NCBI GenBank assembly: GCA_011799875.1
Contig: CM022300.1
Location: 236,232,807 to 236,296,806, forward strand
From: Thinopyrum elongatum
Lineage: Eukaryota > Streptophyta > Magnoliopsida > Poales > Poaceae
Length of the DNA stretch: 64,000 nt
Direction: 5' to 3'
This document shows positions 32,713-44,070 of the stretch, in pieces (position 1 is the first letter of the stretch; each line of letters opens with the position of its first letter). Position numbers and translations under genes: made by a program. Under the pieces are notes generated by a model, which saw only the letters and a list, made by a program, of their open reading frames with translations, searched no databases and had not been told where the DNA came from.

Positions 32713-35700
32713 ATGTCTAATCTCCCCAAGCCCTCAGAAGTTGACGCCGATAATATCATTAAGCCCAGTCTTGATGAACTATCGGAGGAACATTGCCAAG
32801 CCTATGAAACGTGCAAGAAGCAGCGTGAAGAGGATTTTGAAGCGCTCAAGAAAAAGCACGAGGAGGAGGATTTGGAGGCGTTTCTTGCAAGTTTCAAGAA
32901 GGACCGTCAAGGCAACATCACTCCGGTTGGAAACGTCAATTCTTCTCCTCTCATTGACGAACAAGATTTAATCACTCTGAGTAAAGTTTTTTCTCCAGAG
33001 CAAGTGGCTGTGATTGAAAGTCTTGTTAGTAAGGGTAATGTGATGACGTACAATTCTCTTGTGGCAAATACTAATGCTAAGAAAAACATGCCTCCGTCAT
33101 CTAGTGGTACTGTTGGTGTATCTGAAAACCCTAGTCCAACTTTACCTATTTCATCGACACCTCCCATGCAACAACAATATAGTATGCCTTTGAATTTTTA
33201 CCCTAGTCAAACCAACCAGCTTGTGGCTGCACCTACATATCCTAATCCTATTATGAGTGTGCCCAATTCGGTGTCAACGCCGAATCACTTTGTCGCACCA
33301 CCCATAGGCGCAAGCATGTTTGGTCGTCCGTCGAATTATGGTTCGGCGCCCATCCCACAAGTTGCACCACTAACTAGTACTCAAGTTGCTCCGATGTCAT
33401 TGCCACAAACATCTTCATCTACCTCAGATCCAATTTTAGCTAAATTAAGGGAGGATTTGCATAAGATGTTTCTAGAAACCTTCGGAAATGAGCTGAAAGT
33501 AAAGAGTCGTGTGTACCAAAAGCCTTATCCTGAGCACTTTGATGCAGTTTTGTACCCTCAAGGTTACAAGGTTCCTGATTTTGTTAAATTTAGTGGAGAG
33601 GGCACAAAAACAACATGAGAGCATGTTAGTCAATATCTAGCGCAGTTAGGTGAAGCAGGTTCCATAGAATAATTGAAAGTGTGTTTATTTCCATTATCTT
33701 TAACTGGCACCACATTTTCATGGTTTGCTGCTTTACCACATGGTTCAATTCTCTTATGGTCGCAATTAGAGCAGAAGTTTCATGATCACTTTTATAGCGG
33801 CGATAATGAGCTTAAGTTGCCACATCTTACATCGGTTAGGCAAAAAAATGATGAATCGGTCACCGATTACGTCAAGAGATTTAGAGATATAAAAAACCGA
33901 TGTTATAGCTTGGTGATAAGCGAGAGAGACTTGGCGGATCTTGTTCTTAGTGGCTTGAAAACTCATATTAAAGAGAGGCTAGAAAGTTATGAGTTTTTGA
34001 ATATTAACCAAGTCTTACAAAAAGCTTTGGCTCAAGAGAGTCGAAGTAAAGAGGTTCATAGGTCTACAACCGATCGTCCCAGAATGCATATGGTTGAATA
34101 CAATGATGATAATTCAGACGATGAGGTTGATGTCTATACTACTATGTTTGTTTGGTCCTCAAAGGCCAAACCCTATACATGCAATGCTCTTCAGCCGATT
34201 CGCAAGAATCGTGATGATGAGATGAAGTTCACTTTTGATATATCTAAGTGTGATAGAATATTTGATGCTCTCTTGCAAGACAAGATGATTAGAATATCAC
34301 ACACCATACCGCCGTTTGAGGAGCTAAAACGGCGTGCTTATTGCAAGTACCATAATTCATTTTCTCATGCTACTAACGATTGCAATGTTTTTCGATGACA
34401 GATACAATCGGCCATTAATGACGGACGATTGAATTTTGCTGAGATGCAAGTTGATAAACAGCCCTTCCCGATAAACACCATGGACTTGGAGGGAAAGAAA
34501 ATGTTAATTCGGCCTAGCATAGCCGAATCTGCTAATAAAGATAATGTTGTTATTGGTGAACCCAGGAAAGGCAAAGAGGGCGATAAAGTCTTGGGAAGAG
34601 AGGTTGTGCTTGATAAACAACCCGATGGCAAGGAAGTATTGAAGATCACCATAAAAAATCCTGCACTCGGGGGGCAACCACAAGTACAAGAAGATACTCA
34701 TGTTAAATTTATCAAGCCCAAGAATTCAGAAGTTGGCAAGTGGGAAAAGAGTGAAGCTAAGCGCAAGAGAATCAAGCCAACTTTTGATATGTTGCTATCC
34801 AAATATGCAAGTCAAGCGGCCGGTTCTAGCTCTAATCGGCCATCACATTCAAAGCGTTCAAGATCGCCTCCGAAGCAAGAGTTTCGACGTTATGCAAGGC
34901 CATATGGGTCATGGACACCGACGCCATGGATGTCACAAACCCCGTATGCGCCCTATTACATGAGAGACTTCAATGGAGGATGGGGGCAGCACCCAATGGC
35001 TCCTTATGCTTTTCATATGGGGTGGGCAGCACCTAGAACGCCTGCTCGTGAGAGGCTTTATTATCCCACACAAGGCCGTTTGAGCTATGGTGCTAATCGG
35101 CCAACAAAAATTTCTCCAAGCAAGGCCAACAAAAAAGTGTGGCGTATTAAGTCACCTAATGTACAAATTTCAGAATGCGACAAGCAAAAGGAGATCAAAA
35201 GGCCGATTGTTGGTAATCTGGCCAATTCTAATGGTGATATTGTTATTGTTCAGCAGGGTTCCATGGTTAATGATCATGAGGCTAGCACAAGCAAGGCCAA
35301 ACCTAGGGATCCCAAATGTACCCAAGCTAAGTGGTGTCCTCCTGGTTTAACTAAAACCATGAAAATGAGATTACAACGCATGAGGAACCACGAGAAGGTA
35401 GAGCACAAAGAACAGAAGCAAAGGGATGAATTGTTCAATGAAATTCGGCCCATGGCACTCACAAAACAAGTGTGGAGGCCTAAACAAAAAGAAAACACAG
35501 ATGCTTCTACGTTAGCTACAGCAACACCTTCACCACCAAAAGAGGATGATGCGACCCCTATTACATCGTCCACACCAACTGAAACATCCCCTTTAATTGA
35601 GGAAACTTTAAGCCCAATATACACATTGGGAGATGAAGATGAGATGGTGGATTACGAATCTACGCCGGTTCGGGAAGGTATGGATATTAATATGGTGTAT

Positions 35701-36363
35701 TAGTTACCTGCCGAGTTTCGTGCTATAGGTGAAGAAGGGGAGGTGGATCAGCTGGATTTTGGTCCAAAGAACGCTATCTTTGAGAAGCCAAAAGAACCGG
35801 TGAAACACTTGAAGCCATTGTACCTCAAAGGCCATATTAACGGATCGCCGGTTGCTAGGATGCTCGTTGATGGTGGTGCTGTGGTAAATCTTATGCCCTA
35901 CTCGGTCTTCAAAAAGTTGGGGTTAGATGATGATGCATTGATGAAGACCAATATGGTACTTAATGGATTTGAGGGTAAAGAAAAGACAGAGGCCAAAGGT
36001 GTGATGTGCATGGAACTCACTGTGGGAAGCAAAACTTTGGCCACCACATTCTTCATCGCCGAGGTGCAAGGTAACTATAATGTTATATTAGGACGTGATT
36101 GAGTTCATGCTAACCAATGTGTGCCATCCACCATGCATCAATTCTTAATACAATGGGTCGATGATGAGGTAGAGGTCATTCACGCGGATAATTCGGCTTG
36201 TGTTGCTTTGGCCGATGCGTCGGTGGATTGGAATCATCCCAATGTTACTTGCTTAACAGGGCGTGACCTCTTGGAGTTTGATTTCCTTAGTGCTACGAGG
36301 AACGGGTTCATTCCCATCTCTTTAAAGCCGATTGGTGGTAATCGGTTCCAAGGTATGATGTAA
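32713..36363 (+). pseudogene. gag-protease polyprotein of the non-autonomous element
   Basis: A single frame of about 1,217 codons from ATG 32713 to TAA 36361 is broken only by five in-frame stops (33616 TGA, 33670 TAA, 34396 TGA, 35701 TAG, 36100 TGA), with no frameshift. A Lys/Glu-rich N-terminus and a Pro/Ser-rich region precede a retrotransposon gag domain (about 33580-34070: TTFSWFAALPHGSILLWSQ). A cysteine/histidine remnant (YCKYHNSFSHATNDC) and a long basic linker follow. The protease carries ARMLVDGGAVVNLMPYSVF and VILGRD, and a conserved tail containing LTGRDLLEFDFLS ends the frame. All stops fit C-to-T or G-to-A changes. Confidence 0.88.
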
Positions 36364-36380
36364 ACAAGAAGTTAAAATCA

Positions 36381-36445
36381 ATGGCCGATATAGAAATTAT
36401 CGCCCTAAGAATAAACATGGCCGATATAGAAATTATCGCCCTAAG
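36381..36445 (+). repeat. Two direct repeats of 29 bp
   Basis: ATGGCCGATATAGAAATTAT plus CGCCCTAAG occurs at 36381-36409 and 36417-36445, with a third partial ATGGCCGAT at about 36454, between the ORF end and the polypurine tract. Confidence 0.9.
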
Positions 36446-36527
36446 CACATAAAATGGCCGATGGAGTGTTGACATCGTCCTTAGAAAAAGCAAGGTACAA
36501 ATTATTTTTCGACACACAAGCTTTGCC

Positions 36528-36542
36528 AAAAAATAGGGGGGG
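36528..36542 (+). other. Polypurine tract
   Basis: AAAAAATAGGGGGGG, four bases before the 3' LTR. Confidence 0.85.
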
Positions 36543-36546
36543 CATG

Positions 36547-37851
36547 TGTTGACACCAGATTTTGGCATGGTATGAAACGCAATTAAGATGGCCTCATATG
36601 AAAAAAATGTTCTACATGAATTGTTTTCGTCTCGTCGAATCGGTTGATTTTGATATAAAAATCATTCCAATCCGAGTTCGTATGCAAAAGTTAGAGGCAA
36701 CACTTTGCGGACCGGTCCTGAGTGAAAAAGTGACGCGAGGGACCAGACACCCACCTAGGTGGTGTCTGATGGGTCGCACGAGTTATTCGGCCTTTGCCGC
36801 CTGAATGAAGCTTGCCGGCCGAGTAAAAAGCTTGCCGGCAAAATGAAAAGCTTGCCGGCGCGAAAAGCTTGCCGGTGTGGAAGCTTGCCGGTGTGAACGC
36901 TTGCCGGGTGGAAACCTTACCGGTGTGAATGCTTGACGGGGTGGAAACCTTGCCGGCGTGGAGAACTTGCCGGAAAAAAGCTTGCCGGAAAAGTGGAAGC
37001 TGTCAAAGAAAATCCAACCAGAAGTTGAAGATGTGCTCAAATGATTATTCAGATGACCTCGGATGGAAAAGTGTTCTACACGGAAGTTGTGCGTATCGTC
37101 AAAACGGTCAACTTTGCTTTTGGAGTCATCATCATAGGGGATAGTATACGGCCTGCAAAGTTGTTACAAGACTTGGATAGTTCAGAAAACTGCATAATTG
37201 AATCCGACCCACAGTTAAAGATGGGCCCTAAAAGTCATAAAGACGGCCTTAAAAGGGGAAGTGGTGCACGTTGTGTTATGAAGATCATCGAGGCGGACAA
37301 GTTTGATGTTGAACTCGACTCCATCCGAGTTAGTCTGCGATTTCTACAGACCACGCAAGAAGCAGGACAGAAGTACGGGACAGATTCGGGCTGAATCCGA
37401 GTTGGACTGAAACTAGAACTGTAGGACGTGAATTGATGTAATTTTCTTGTAAGGAAAGCCTAGATGAATCCTTTATTTGTACGGGAAGTCCAGCTGCCTC
37501 TTATATATGTTGGGGGTGACGGCCGATTGAGGGACACACAATCGAACAATCAATCTATTTTTTACCCTAGTTTTACATCTCTTCATTGTTCTTTCTCTCT
37601 CGTTCTTCGTTCATTCTTCGTTGAAGGGCAACGATCCTTGAGACTCTAGGGGCGGCCGAACCGACCTAGGGCAGCCCATAGCCGCCGTGCGTCCAAACGG
37701 GGTCCCTCCCGAGCGCGTGGGATTTCGGGTCCTGAAAAGCGCCCGCCGGATTGTCTTGCGTACCGCGCTTCCGGCGGGTCTCCTTCGACGTGAGCTGCGG
37801 TGCATCACCCCCGGCGTCGAGGGTACACGGTGACGTGTTCGTGTGCGAACA
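36547..37851 (+). repeat. 3' LTR (1,305 bp)
   Basis: Same ends as the 5' LTR and very similar throughout; it has about three fewer minisatellite units, which accounts for the 51-bp length difference. Confidence 0.95.
36810..37000. repeat. Minisatellite GCTTGCCGG-N in the 3' LTR (about 11 units)
   Basis: Same unit type and order as in the 5' LTR at the edges, with central units missing or altered. Confidence 0.9.
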
Positions 37852-37856
37852 GTTAG

Positions 37857-38418
37857 CATATTCAATGTTGCCATTGATGCAACTATCACTGAGATGAATC
37901 ACCGGTTCAATGAAGTTACCACCGAGTTATTGGATTGTATGTCTTGTCTTAATCCAGCAAACAACTTCTCAAAGTTTAACCTTGACAAACTTATTCGCCT
38001 TGCTGAAATTTATGATGAGGACTTTACAGAAGTTGACCGGTTGTTGCTAAGAGTAGACCTCCCAAGATTCCTTATGAACATTAGGAGAAGTGATGAATTT
38101 AATGGATGTCGGGATGTGTCCACACTTGCTCGGTTGATGGTTGAAACAACGAAACACACAACTTTCCAGTTGGTATATCGCCTCATCGAGTTGACACTTA
38201 TTCTTCTTGTGGCCACTTCATCAGTTGAGCGAATATTTTTGGCAATGAAGATCATCAAGACAGATTTGCGCAACAAAGTATCAGATGATTGGCTAAATGA
38301 CTTAATGGTGTGCTACTGCGAGAAAGAGATATTCAGAAGCATTCATGATGACCAAATCATGATACAATTCCAGAAAATGAGGGATCGAAAAGGACATTTG
38401 CCTCATGAATTTAATTAA
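37857..38418 (+). pseudogene. hAT transposase relic, C-terminal dimerisation domain
   Basis: From the GTTAG duplication the frame continues AIDATITEMNHRFNEVTTEL and then the hAT C-terminal dimerisation region: LVYRLIELTLILLVATSSVE, FLAMKIIKTDLRNKVSDDWL and NDLMVCYCEKEIF, ending at TAA 38416. This last exon is open throughout. It is the other half of the gene at 30736-31308. Confidence 0.85.
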
Positions 38419-38662
38419 TTCCTTAGAGGTATAGATGTCAATGTTATTAGTTTTAATACTTAGTTGTGCATGACATATTGTTGTATAACTAACGAGTGTG
38501 CTAATTTGGACAGATGGCTTGTGGTTGGTGACAATACCATTTGTAAGAAGGACATCTCATTGTCTTTTCTTGTTGCTTCTCTAGTACTATGATGCCTCGT
38601 TGGGTGAATTGTATGGATCTTTTGGGTATGGTTAAACATGTTGCTAGTATTCTGTATTACAT

Positions 38663-39140
38663 GTTTTCAGTAGTATTCTGATGAAGTTTGAGCACATTTG
38701 GACAGAAGGACTAGGAGATAATGGCTAATTATCTAAGCAGATTCATAATTTAGTTCAAAATTTATTATTTTTCAAAAATTCCAAAAAAATTACAGTAAAT
38801 ACTATATGTGTCCAGTAATATTCTGGAAATGTTTGGGCATATTTGGCCATATGGATTATGAGAAAATGAATATTTAGTTAAGCAGATTCAAATTTTCGTT
38901 CGAGATTTAGTATTTTTCAAAAAATTCAGAAAAATTCCACTAAATACTACATGTTTCCAGTAGTATTCTGGGAAAGTTATAGCCCATTTGGACAAATGGA
39001 CTAGGAGATAATGGCTATTTAGCTAATCAGATGTAAAATTTGTCAAAATTTAATATTTTTCAAAAATTTTAGGAAAAAACAAGTAAATAGTACATGTTTC
39101 CAGTAGTATTCTGGGAAAATCTCAGCTTATTTGGACAAAA
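38663..39140 (+). repeat. Tandem repeat, 145-bp period, about 3.3 copies
   Basis: The phrase TTTCCAGTAGTATTCTG recurs at about 38663, 38808, 38953 and 39096 (steps 145, 145, 143), followed each time by 'tttggacaaatgg..aggagataatggctatttagctaa' and 'tatttttcaaaaatt'. It ends about 250 bp upstream of the PIP5K first exon. Origin unknown; it may belong to a transposon end or to local satellite growth. Confidence 0.9.
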
Positions 39141-39390
39141 AAATTACGAGAAGGTGTTGTTTTCCTTCAAAGGAACATTTCATTTTTCCCGCTGTTAACT
39201 TTGAGACTACCCTCCATTTTCTTCCTGATTCGCCGCTGCTTCTACGGCTTACAGTCGCTGTGATACGGCACGTGGCGGAGACAGACCAGGAGAGCACACC
39301 TCGGCTCGTAGGGCAGCGAACGTACGGGCGCGCGAGCTCGGCGTCCAGGCCGAGCAAAACTTCCGGGTGGGAGGAGAGAGAGAACTTTGA

Positions 39391-42300
39391 AAAGATCCGA
39401 GATTGCAGGGGGTAGGGGGCTCCTCTGGATGGGGGCACCACGTGCGGCATTGTGGAGGAGGCGGAGGGGACTCGGCGGAGGCGACGGTGCCAGGTCGGCG
39501 GCGGGAGACGGGGAGGAAGAGGACGAGGAGGCGCGCCACGACGGTGAGGGTGGAGGACGCCGGCGAGGGCAGGGGCCCGCCGCCGCCGTCGCCGGCGACG
39601 GGGCCGCACGCCGGCGGCAGGTCGCGCGCGGCGCGGCGGCAGGGCGAGACCATCGCCAAGGGTCACAAGAACTATGAGCTTATGCTCAACCTCCAGCTCG
39701 GCATCAGGTACCCCTACCTGCCCTCGTACATTGATCTTCATGGTTCTTGATACAAAGAAAACTGCGGTTGTCTAAGAATCAGATGTTTATGAAAGTCTTC
39801 TTTTTTCGAGAACAATCACGGTTATATGAAAGATGAATGGCAAATAGATTGATTTTCCCCTCCTTCTGCCGTGAACAATCAGTTTCCAAAAATTGATTGC
39901 ATATGTAGAAAGCACCTTCTGCCGTGAACAATCAATTTCCAAAATTGTTTGCATATGTTAGAAAGCATGAGATTTCAGACAATTCTCAAACAAATTTATA
40001 TTCGTGTTTCTTTTCTTTCAAAACTAGACAGGCGTTTTGCCCATTTATTAAGAATAAAAAGACAATGTGCAAAAACACAGCTCCACACCTAGAGCACCCA
40101 CCAACATGAAAGTGCGGCCAATGCTTATCCTTGTACTTGGTCAAACGAGAATTAATGGCGGCTAATTGCAATTTGATGACTTAGACAGAAGATTCGTAAT
40201 GATCTGTTCCATTCAAATGGCGCGAGTGGTTGCACCATGTAGCCAACTAGGCATCCGACTGGAAACAAAGCTGGGAAAATTTATTGAGATGCTAATCGCC
40301 TCGGAGCTTCTAGCTGTACTTGATCTCGGGCTGGATAGCCCACACATGGAAAATCATGTTATACGACATTTCATTTTCAACTAAGGATAGTGGATCACAA
40401 CGAGGCACAACCCTTTGTGGTTTTTCATTGACGATATAGCAGAATGCCATGTCTTTCTAACATATTTTTTTTCATGTGCTTATTATCTTGTCCGTGGAAC
40501 AGACACGCAGTAGGAAAGCAAGGACCTATTACACTTGATCTGAAGTCATCAGCTTTTGACCCAAAGGAGAAAGTATGGACAAGGTTCCCTCCAGAAGGCT
40601 CAAAATACACCCCTCCACACAGTTCTTGCGATTTTAGATGGAAAGATTACTGCCCGCAAGTATTCCGGTTGGTCATCACTCCAGTTTCTAATTAACGTTT
40701 ATCTATGCTTAGTTACAATTCACATGCAATTTGTCATGAAATGAATTGCAGGACATTGCGCAAGTTGTTCAAGGTTGATGCAGCAGATTATATGTTATCC
40801 CTTTGTGGCGACCAGGCTCTCCGGGAGCTATCATCCCCTGGTAAGAGTGGAAGCTTCTTTTATCTCACGAGCAATGATCAGTACATGATAAAGACGATGA
40901 AGAAAGCTGAAGTAAAGGTTTGTGCTTGGTTGTTGTCTCTGTCTAAATGTTTTTTAACTTCCTAGACAACCAACAGTTTTATACAGAATGTACGGAACAC
41001 TTCTTTGTTGTGCAGATATTTCTGAAGATGCTTCGAGCTTACTACAATCATGTCCGGTCATTCGAAAACACTCTAGTCACCAAGTTTTTTGGTCTGCATT
41101 GTGTCAAGTTAGCCGGAGCTAACCAAAAGAAGGTCAGGACTTAAAAGATATTTGGTTTCATGCTACATCTACTTGATAAGCTTGTAATGTATGCCTGATC
41201 ATCTGTTTGCTGTTACTATTACCCAGGTTCGTTTTGTCATAATGGGAAATCTGTTCTGTTCTGATCACTTTATTCATAGGAGATTTGATTTGAAAGGCTC
41301 ATCCCTTGGACGTACAACTGACAAGCCACAGACAGAAATAGACGAGTACACTATTTTAAAAGACCTTGATCTTAACTTTATATTTCGATTGCAAAAACAC
41401 TGGTACCAAGAGTTCCAGAGGTGAGTGAGAGTGAGGCTACTACCAGTGAGAAGTCATCACGTTTTACATTTTTACTCCCCAGCTAATCCAGAAGTTAAAT
41501 CTGTTGAAGCAGACAAGTCGACAAGGATTGTGATTTTCTCGAGCAGGAAAACATTATGGATTACAGTCTTTTGGTGGGCGTACATTTTAGAGACAAAAGA
41601 GTTATAATGACTGAAGGTTGGTTTAAAAAATAAAACATTTTAACAACTTTTGACATTGTTGTCGTATACCTTACAAACTTCATTGTTTGAAGGTTCCTTT
41701 GACAGTGATAGCAGCAGAGGATCATCACCCCACCTATCACCTCACCTATCTAGAGGAGATACTGATCCAAACAGGTGAAATAAGGCACTTGATTAAAGCG
41801 CATCATTGTTGCTCTTATTCACAATACTTGTAATGCATGCACATGCTAATATCATATCCTACTTATCATATTGAGATGGTTTATGCCTCCATGGTGTTCA
41901 CGTTGATCTGAGTTTATTGTTCAACTAACTCTCTGCGTTGGGAGAAGAGGCAAGATAAGCAAGGTAGTAAAAGGAGGAAGGAGGTAGCAGGTTGTAGGAC
42001 AGTCCAGGATGCAGCAACATCTGTAGGCCATACCCTTTGGTTCACTTGAGCGTTATTTTAATCTATAACAAATCCCCAATTTGTCTGGTTGGTATGTCCT
42101 CACAATCCCCATGAGGTTTAGAAGTCGCACGGAGGCCATGTTTTGTTGCAACCTATCATTTGTCCATTCCCTTCATATATAAATACTGCTGGAGATATAT
42201 GGTGCTTATCAACAACTAATATCTTTTCCTAAAAAAAGCCATAGTGAAACATTGGTTAGTATTCATGTAACCCCCCTTTTCCTATATACATATGCTATAG

Positions 42301-42671
42301 ATATTTGGTTGTATTCCTATTTATGCTTTGTGTGTTCTAACACAAGCATAATTAACATTCTTTGGGTGGACAGGTTGTCCAAGATAAAGCTCGGGTCGAA
42401 CATGCCAACAAAAGCTGAATTGACAATTCGAAAGAGTGATTGTGAACCACAGCTTATTGGAGAAGCTACCGGGGAGTTGTACGATGTTATATTGTACTTT
42501 GGGATTATAGACATACTACAGGACTATGATATCAGCAAAAAGCTTGAGCATGCATACAAGTCTTTCCAATATGACCCAACGTCTATTTCAGCAGTAGATC
42601 CAAAACAGTATTCTAGGCGCTTTAAAGATTTTGTATACAAAGCGTTCCAAGAAGACAAGGTAGACATCTGA
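39391..42671 (+). CDS. PIP5K: Phosphatidylinositol-4-phosphate 5-kinase, N-terminally incomplete
   Basis: Eight exons with GT-AG introns and matching phases: (39391)-39707, 40503-40667, 40752-40917, 41016-41132, 41227-41420, 41513-41616, 41693-41774 and 42374-42671 (TGA). They encode about 480 residues. The kinase domain is complete: [20 protein letters not shown], the glycine loop [13 protein letters not shown], the lysine motif [28 protein letters not shown] and [14 protein letters not shown]. It phosphorylates PI4P to PI(4,5)P2 at the plasma membrane. Plant family members usually carry MORN repeats before the kinase domain; here exon 1 is GC-rich, Arg/Gly/Pro-rich, opens after a TGA at 39388-39390 and has no ATG in frame before the kinase start. 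Either an upstream exon is outside my recognition or the gene lost its 5' part. Kinase codons themselves show no break. Confidence 0.9.
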
Positions 42672-43487
42672 AAAGACATTGTTGAGACTCAGCAGCTCCT
42701 AGGACTTCTGGCATGGATTTATGCGTTGACTGTCGAAACACCACGCGGCTGACATTGTAGCAGGGCTCGATGCCTCTACATGTACATCATCGGGTCGCTG
42801 GACTCCACTGGATGAGAAAGAGCTTGAGAATCGGGATGGTCGTACTGCCCCCTGCTTGCAGATTCCAAGGAATTCAGCTGGAAAATAAGGCTCCATTTGA
42901 GACAGCGTTGCATTTGAATAATCAGGTCGAACAGTCCATTTTTGTTTGTTTACAAAATAGACACAGCTGCCTTTCTACAGGTACTTTTTCAGCCAGTGTA
43001 GCATAGCGCAGCAATGCCAAGCTATGCCTAAATAGCTATATACGCGCATACAGAGTTCACTAATGTTAGTGTAGATGCTGACTTGAAGATCCTTTTGTCC
43101 ACCACCTGAAGGCTGAACTTACAGTGATATTTTGTAATGACAAGTTCAGAGATGTAAATGTTTTACCTGAGTTGACATGCCACGCTTCTATGCTGCTGCC
43201 TGATGTAACAGGTGTGTTTTCTTTGTATCTGAATTGCTGAGATACTATATTGTGCACAACATGTGATGCAAATATTGACCAATTTGAATTGCTAGACTCA
43301 AGAGCAAAATGCTACTGCTATGTCTGAATTAATCACAAATGCCGAGAAAATTGACAGGTTGGGCAACTCGGGTCATACTGTTAATACCCCGTGAGATATG
43401 TATGAGCCAAGTCCTGATACAAGTTTTATGATTTGGCGTGTGTGCAAACCTGAGCTTTGAGCCACCCCTGTATAGCTAACTTGCTGT
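42672..43487 (+). other. Downstream region of PIP5K (3' UTR and flank)
   Basis: No ORF or repeat recognised. The sequence is of ordinary composition and probably contains the 3' UTR; I cannot place the polyadenylation site with confidence. Confidence 0.4.
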
Positions 43488-43489
43488 TA

Positions 43490-43549
43490 CCTCCATTCGG
43501 AAATAACTGACGTGGTTTTAGTTCATCAGTTATTTCCAAACAGAGGGAG
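43490..43549. mobile_element. Short Stowaway MITE (60 bp) with TA duplication
   Basis: Inverted ends CCTCCATTCGGAAATAACTG and the complement CTCCCTCTGTTTGGAAATAA with a minimal centre, flanked by TA at 43488-43489 and 43550-43551. Confidence 0.85.
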
Positions 43550-43640
43550 TACAAGAGTTACTCCGGTTTCTGAAGTTTTGTGCATATGATTTTGTGATGA
43601 ACTGATCATGGGAAGGATCCTATCGCACGGTGGCGGAGTG

Positions 43641-43740
43641 GTTGGGTAGGTTTAGGAGAGGAAGGACAGCAGGTGAGATCATAGAACAAAGTTGGGTAGA
43701 TTTAGGAGAGGAAGGAGAGTAGGTGAGATCATAGAACACA
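43641..43740 (+). repeat. 50-bp tandem duplication followed by (CA)n(GA)n microsatellite
   Basis: GTTGGGTAGGTTTAGGAGAG... at 43641-43690 is repeated at 43691-43740 with few changes. The dinucleotide run CACACA-AGAGAG follows at about 43737-43770. Confidence 0.9.
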
Positions 43741-43884
43741 CACACAAGAGAGAGAGAGAGAGAGAGAGACCATTCTTCATTTCTTCATTCGATAAACACC
43801 CTCGGTCTCTCGACACCACATAAATAGCCACACATGGCTCCATACGCCCGCACACGCACGGCTCAAAGCCCATCATGCCATAGC

Positions 43885-44070
43885 CATCTTTCAGTCCACT
43901 GCGTCAGTAGACGCAAGTGTGACACTCCCGCCTGCTTGAGAAGAAGCCCCTGACCGGATGGTTGCTGTTGGAAAACGTCGCCGAAGCACCTCATAGTCCT
44001 CCCAGGTTGTAGCTTCTGGCCACAATTTGGACCATCAAATGTGTGGCTGCACGACCATGTTGTTGCCATG
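43885..44070 (-). pseudogene. C-terminal tail of a gypsy polyprotein
   Basis: The minus strand reads EATTWEDYEVLRRRFPTATI and then QAGGSVTL before a stop, which resembles the chromodomain-side end of grass gypsy integrases. Only about 50 codons remain. Confidence 0.6.

Larger units (their letters stand above)
31309..37851 (+). mobile_element. Complete non-autonomous Ty3/gypsy-like element (6,543 bp)
   Basis: Two LTRs (31309-32664 and 36547-37851) begin TGTTGACACC and end GAACA. GTTAG flanks both sides (31304-31308 and 37852-37856). Inside are a primer-site region, one long gag-protease frame and a polypurine tract, but no RT, RNase H or integrase. It must have been mobilised by a partner element. 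It lies within the hAT transposase in the same orientation. Confidence 0.95.
30091..38600 (+). mobile_element. hAT-type transposon relic, split by a gypsy element
   Basis: A GC-rich leader (about 30190-30590), an intron-like gap ending TTTGCAG, and two transposase segments (30736-31308 and 37857-38418) flank a complete LTR element at 31309-37851. The protein is of the TTF/ZMYM1-like hAT type. The left end near 30091 (CCAGTGGGCAGG) is tentative and I could not fix the right end, which is placed approximately. The middle of the transposase is missing, so it is inactive. Confidence 0.65.

Noticed and set aside
39127..39741. 204-codon minus-strand ORF over PIP5K exon 1
   Set aside because: Arg/Pro/Ala-rich, no known motif, and it is the complement of a GC-rich exon.
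39391..42671. PIP5K as a processed retrogene
   Set aside because: Seven phase-consistent introns with GT-AG borders are present.
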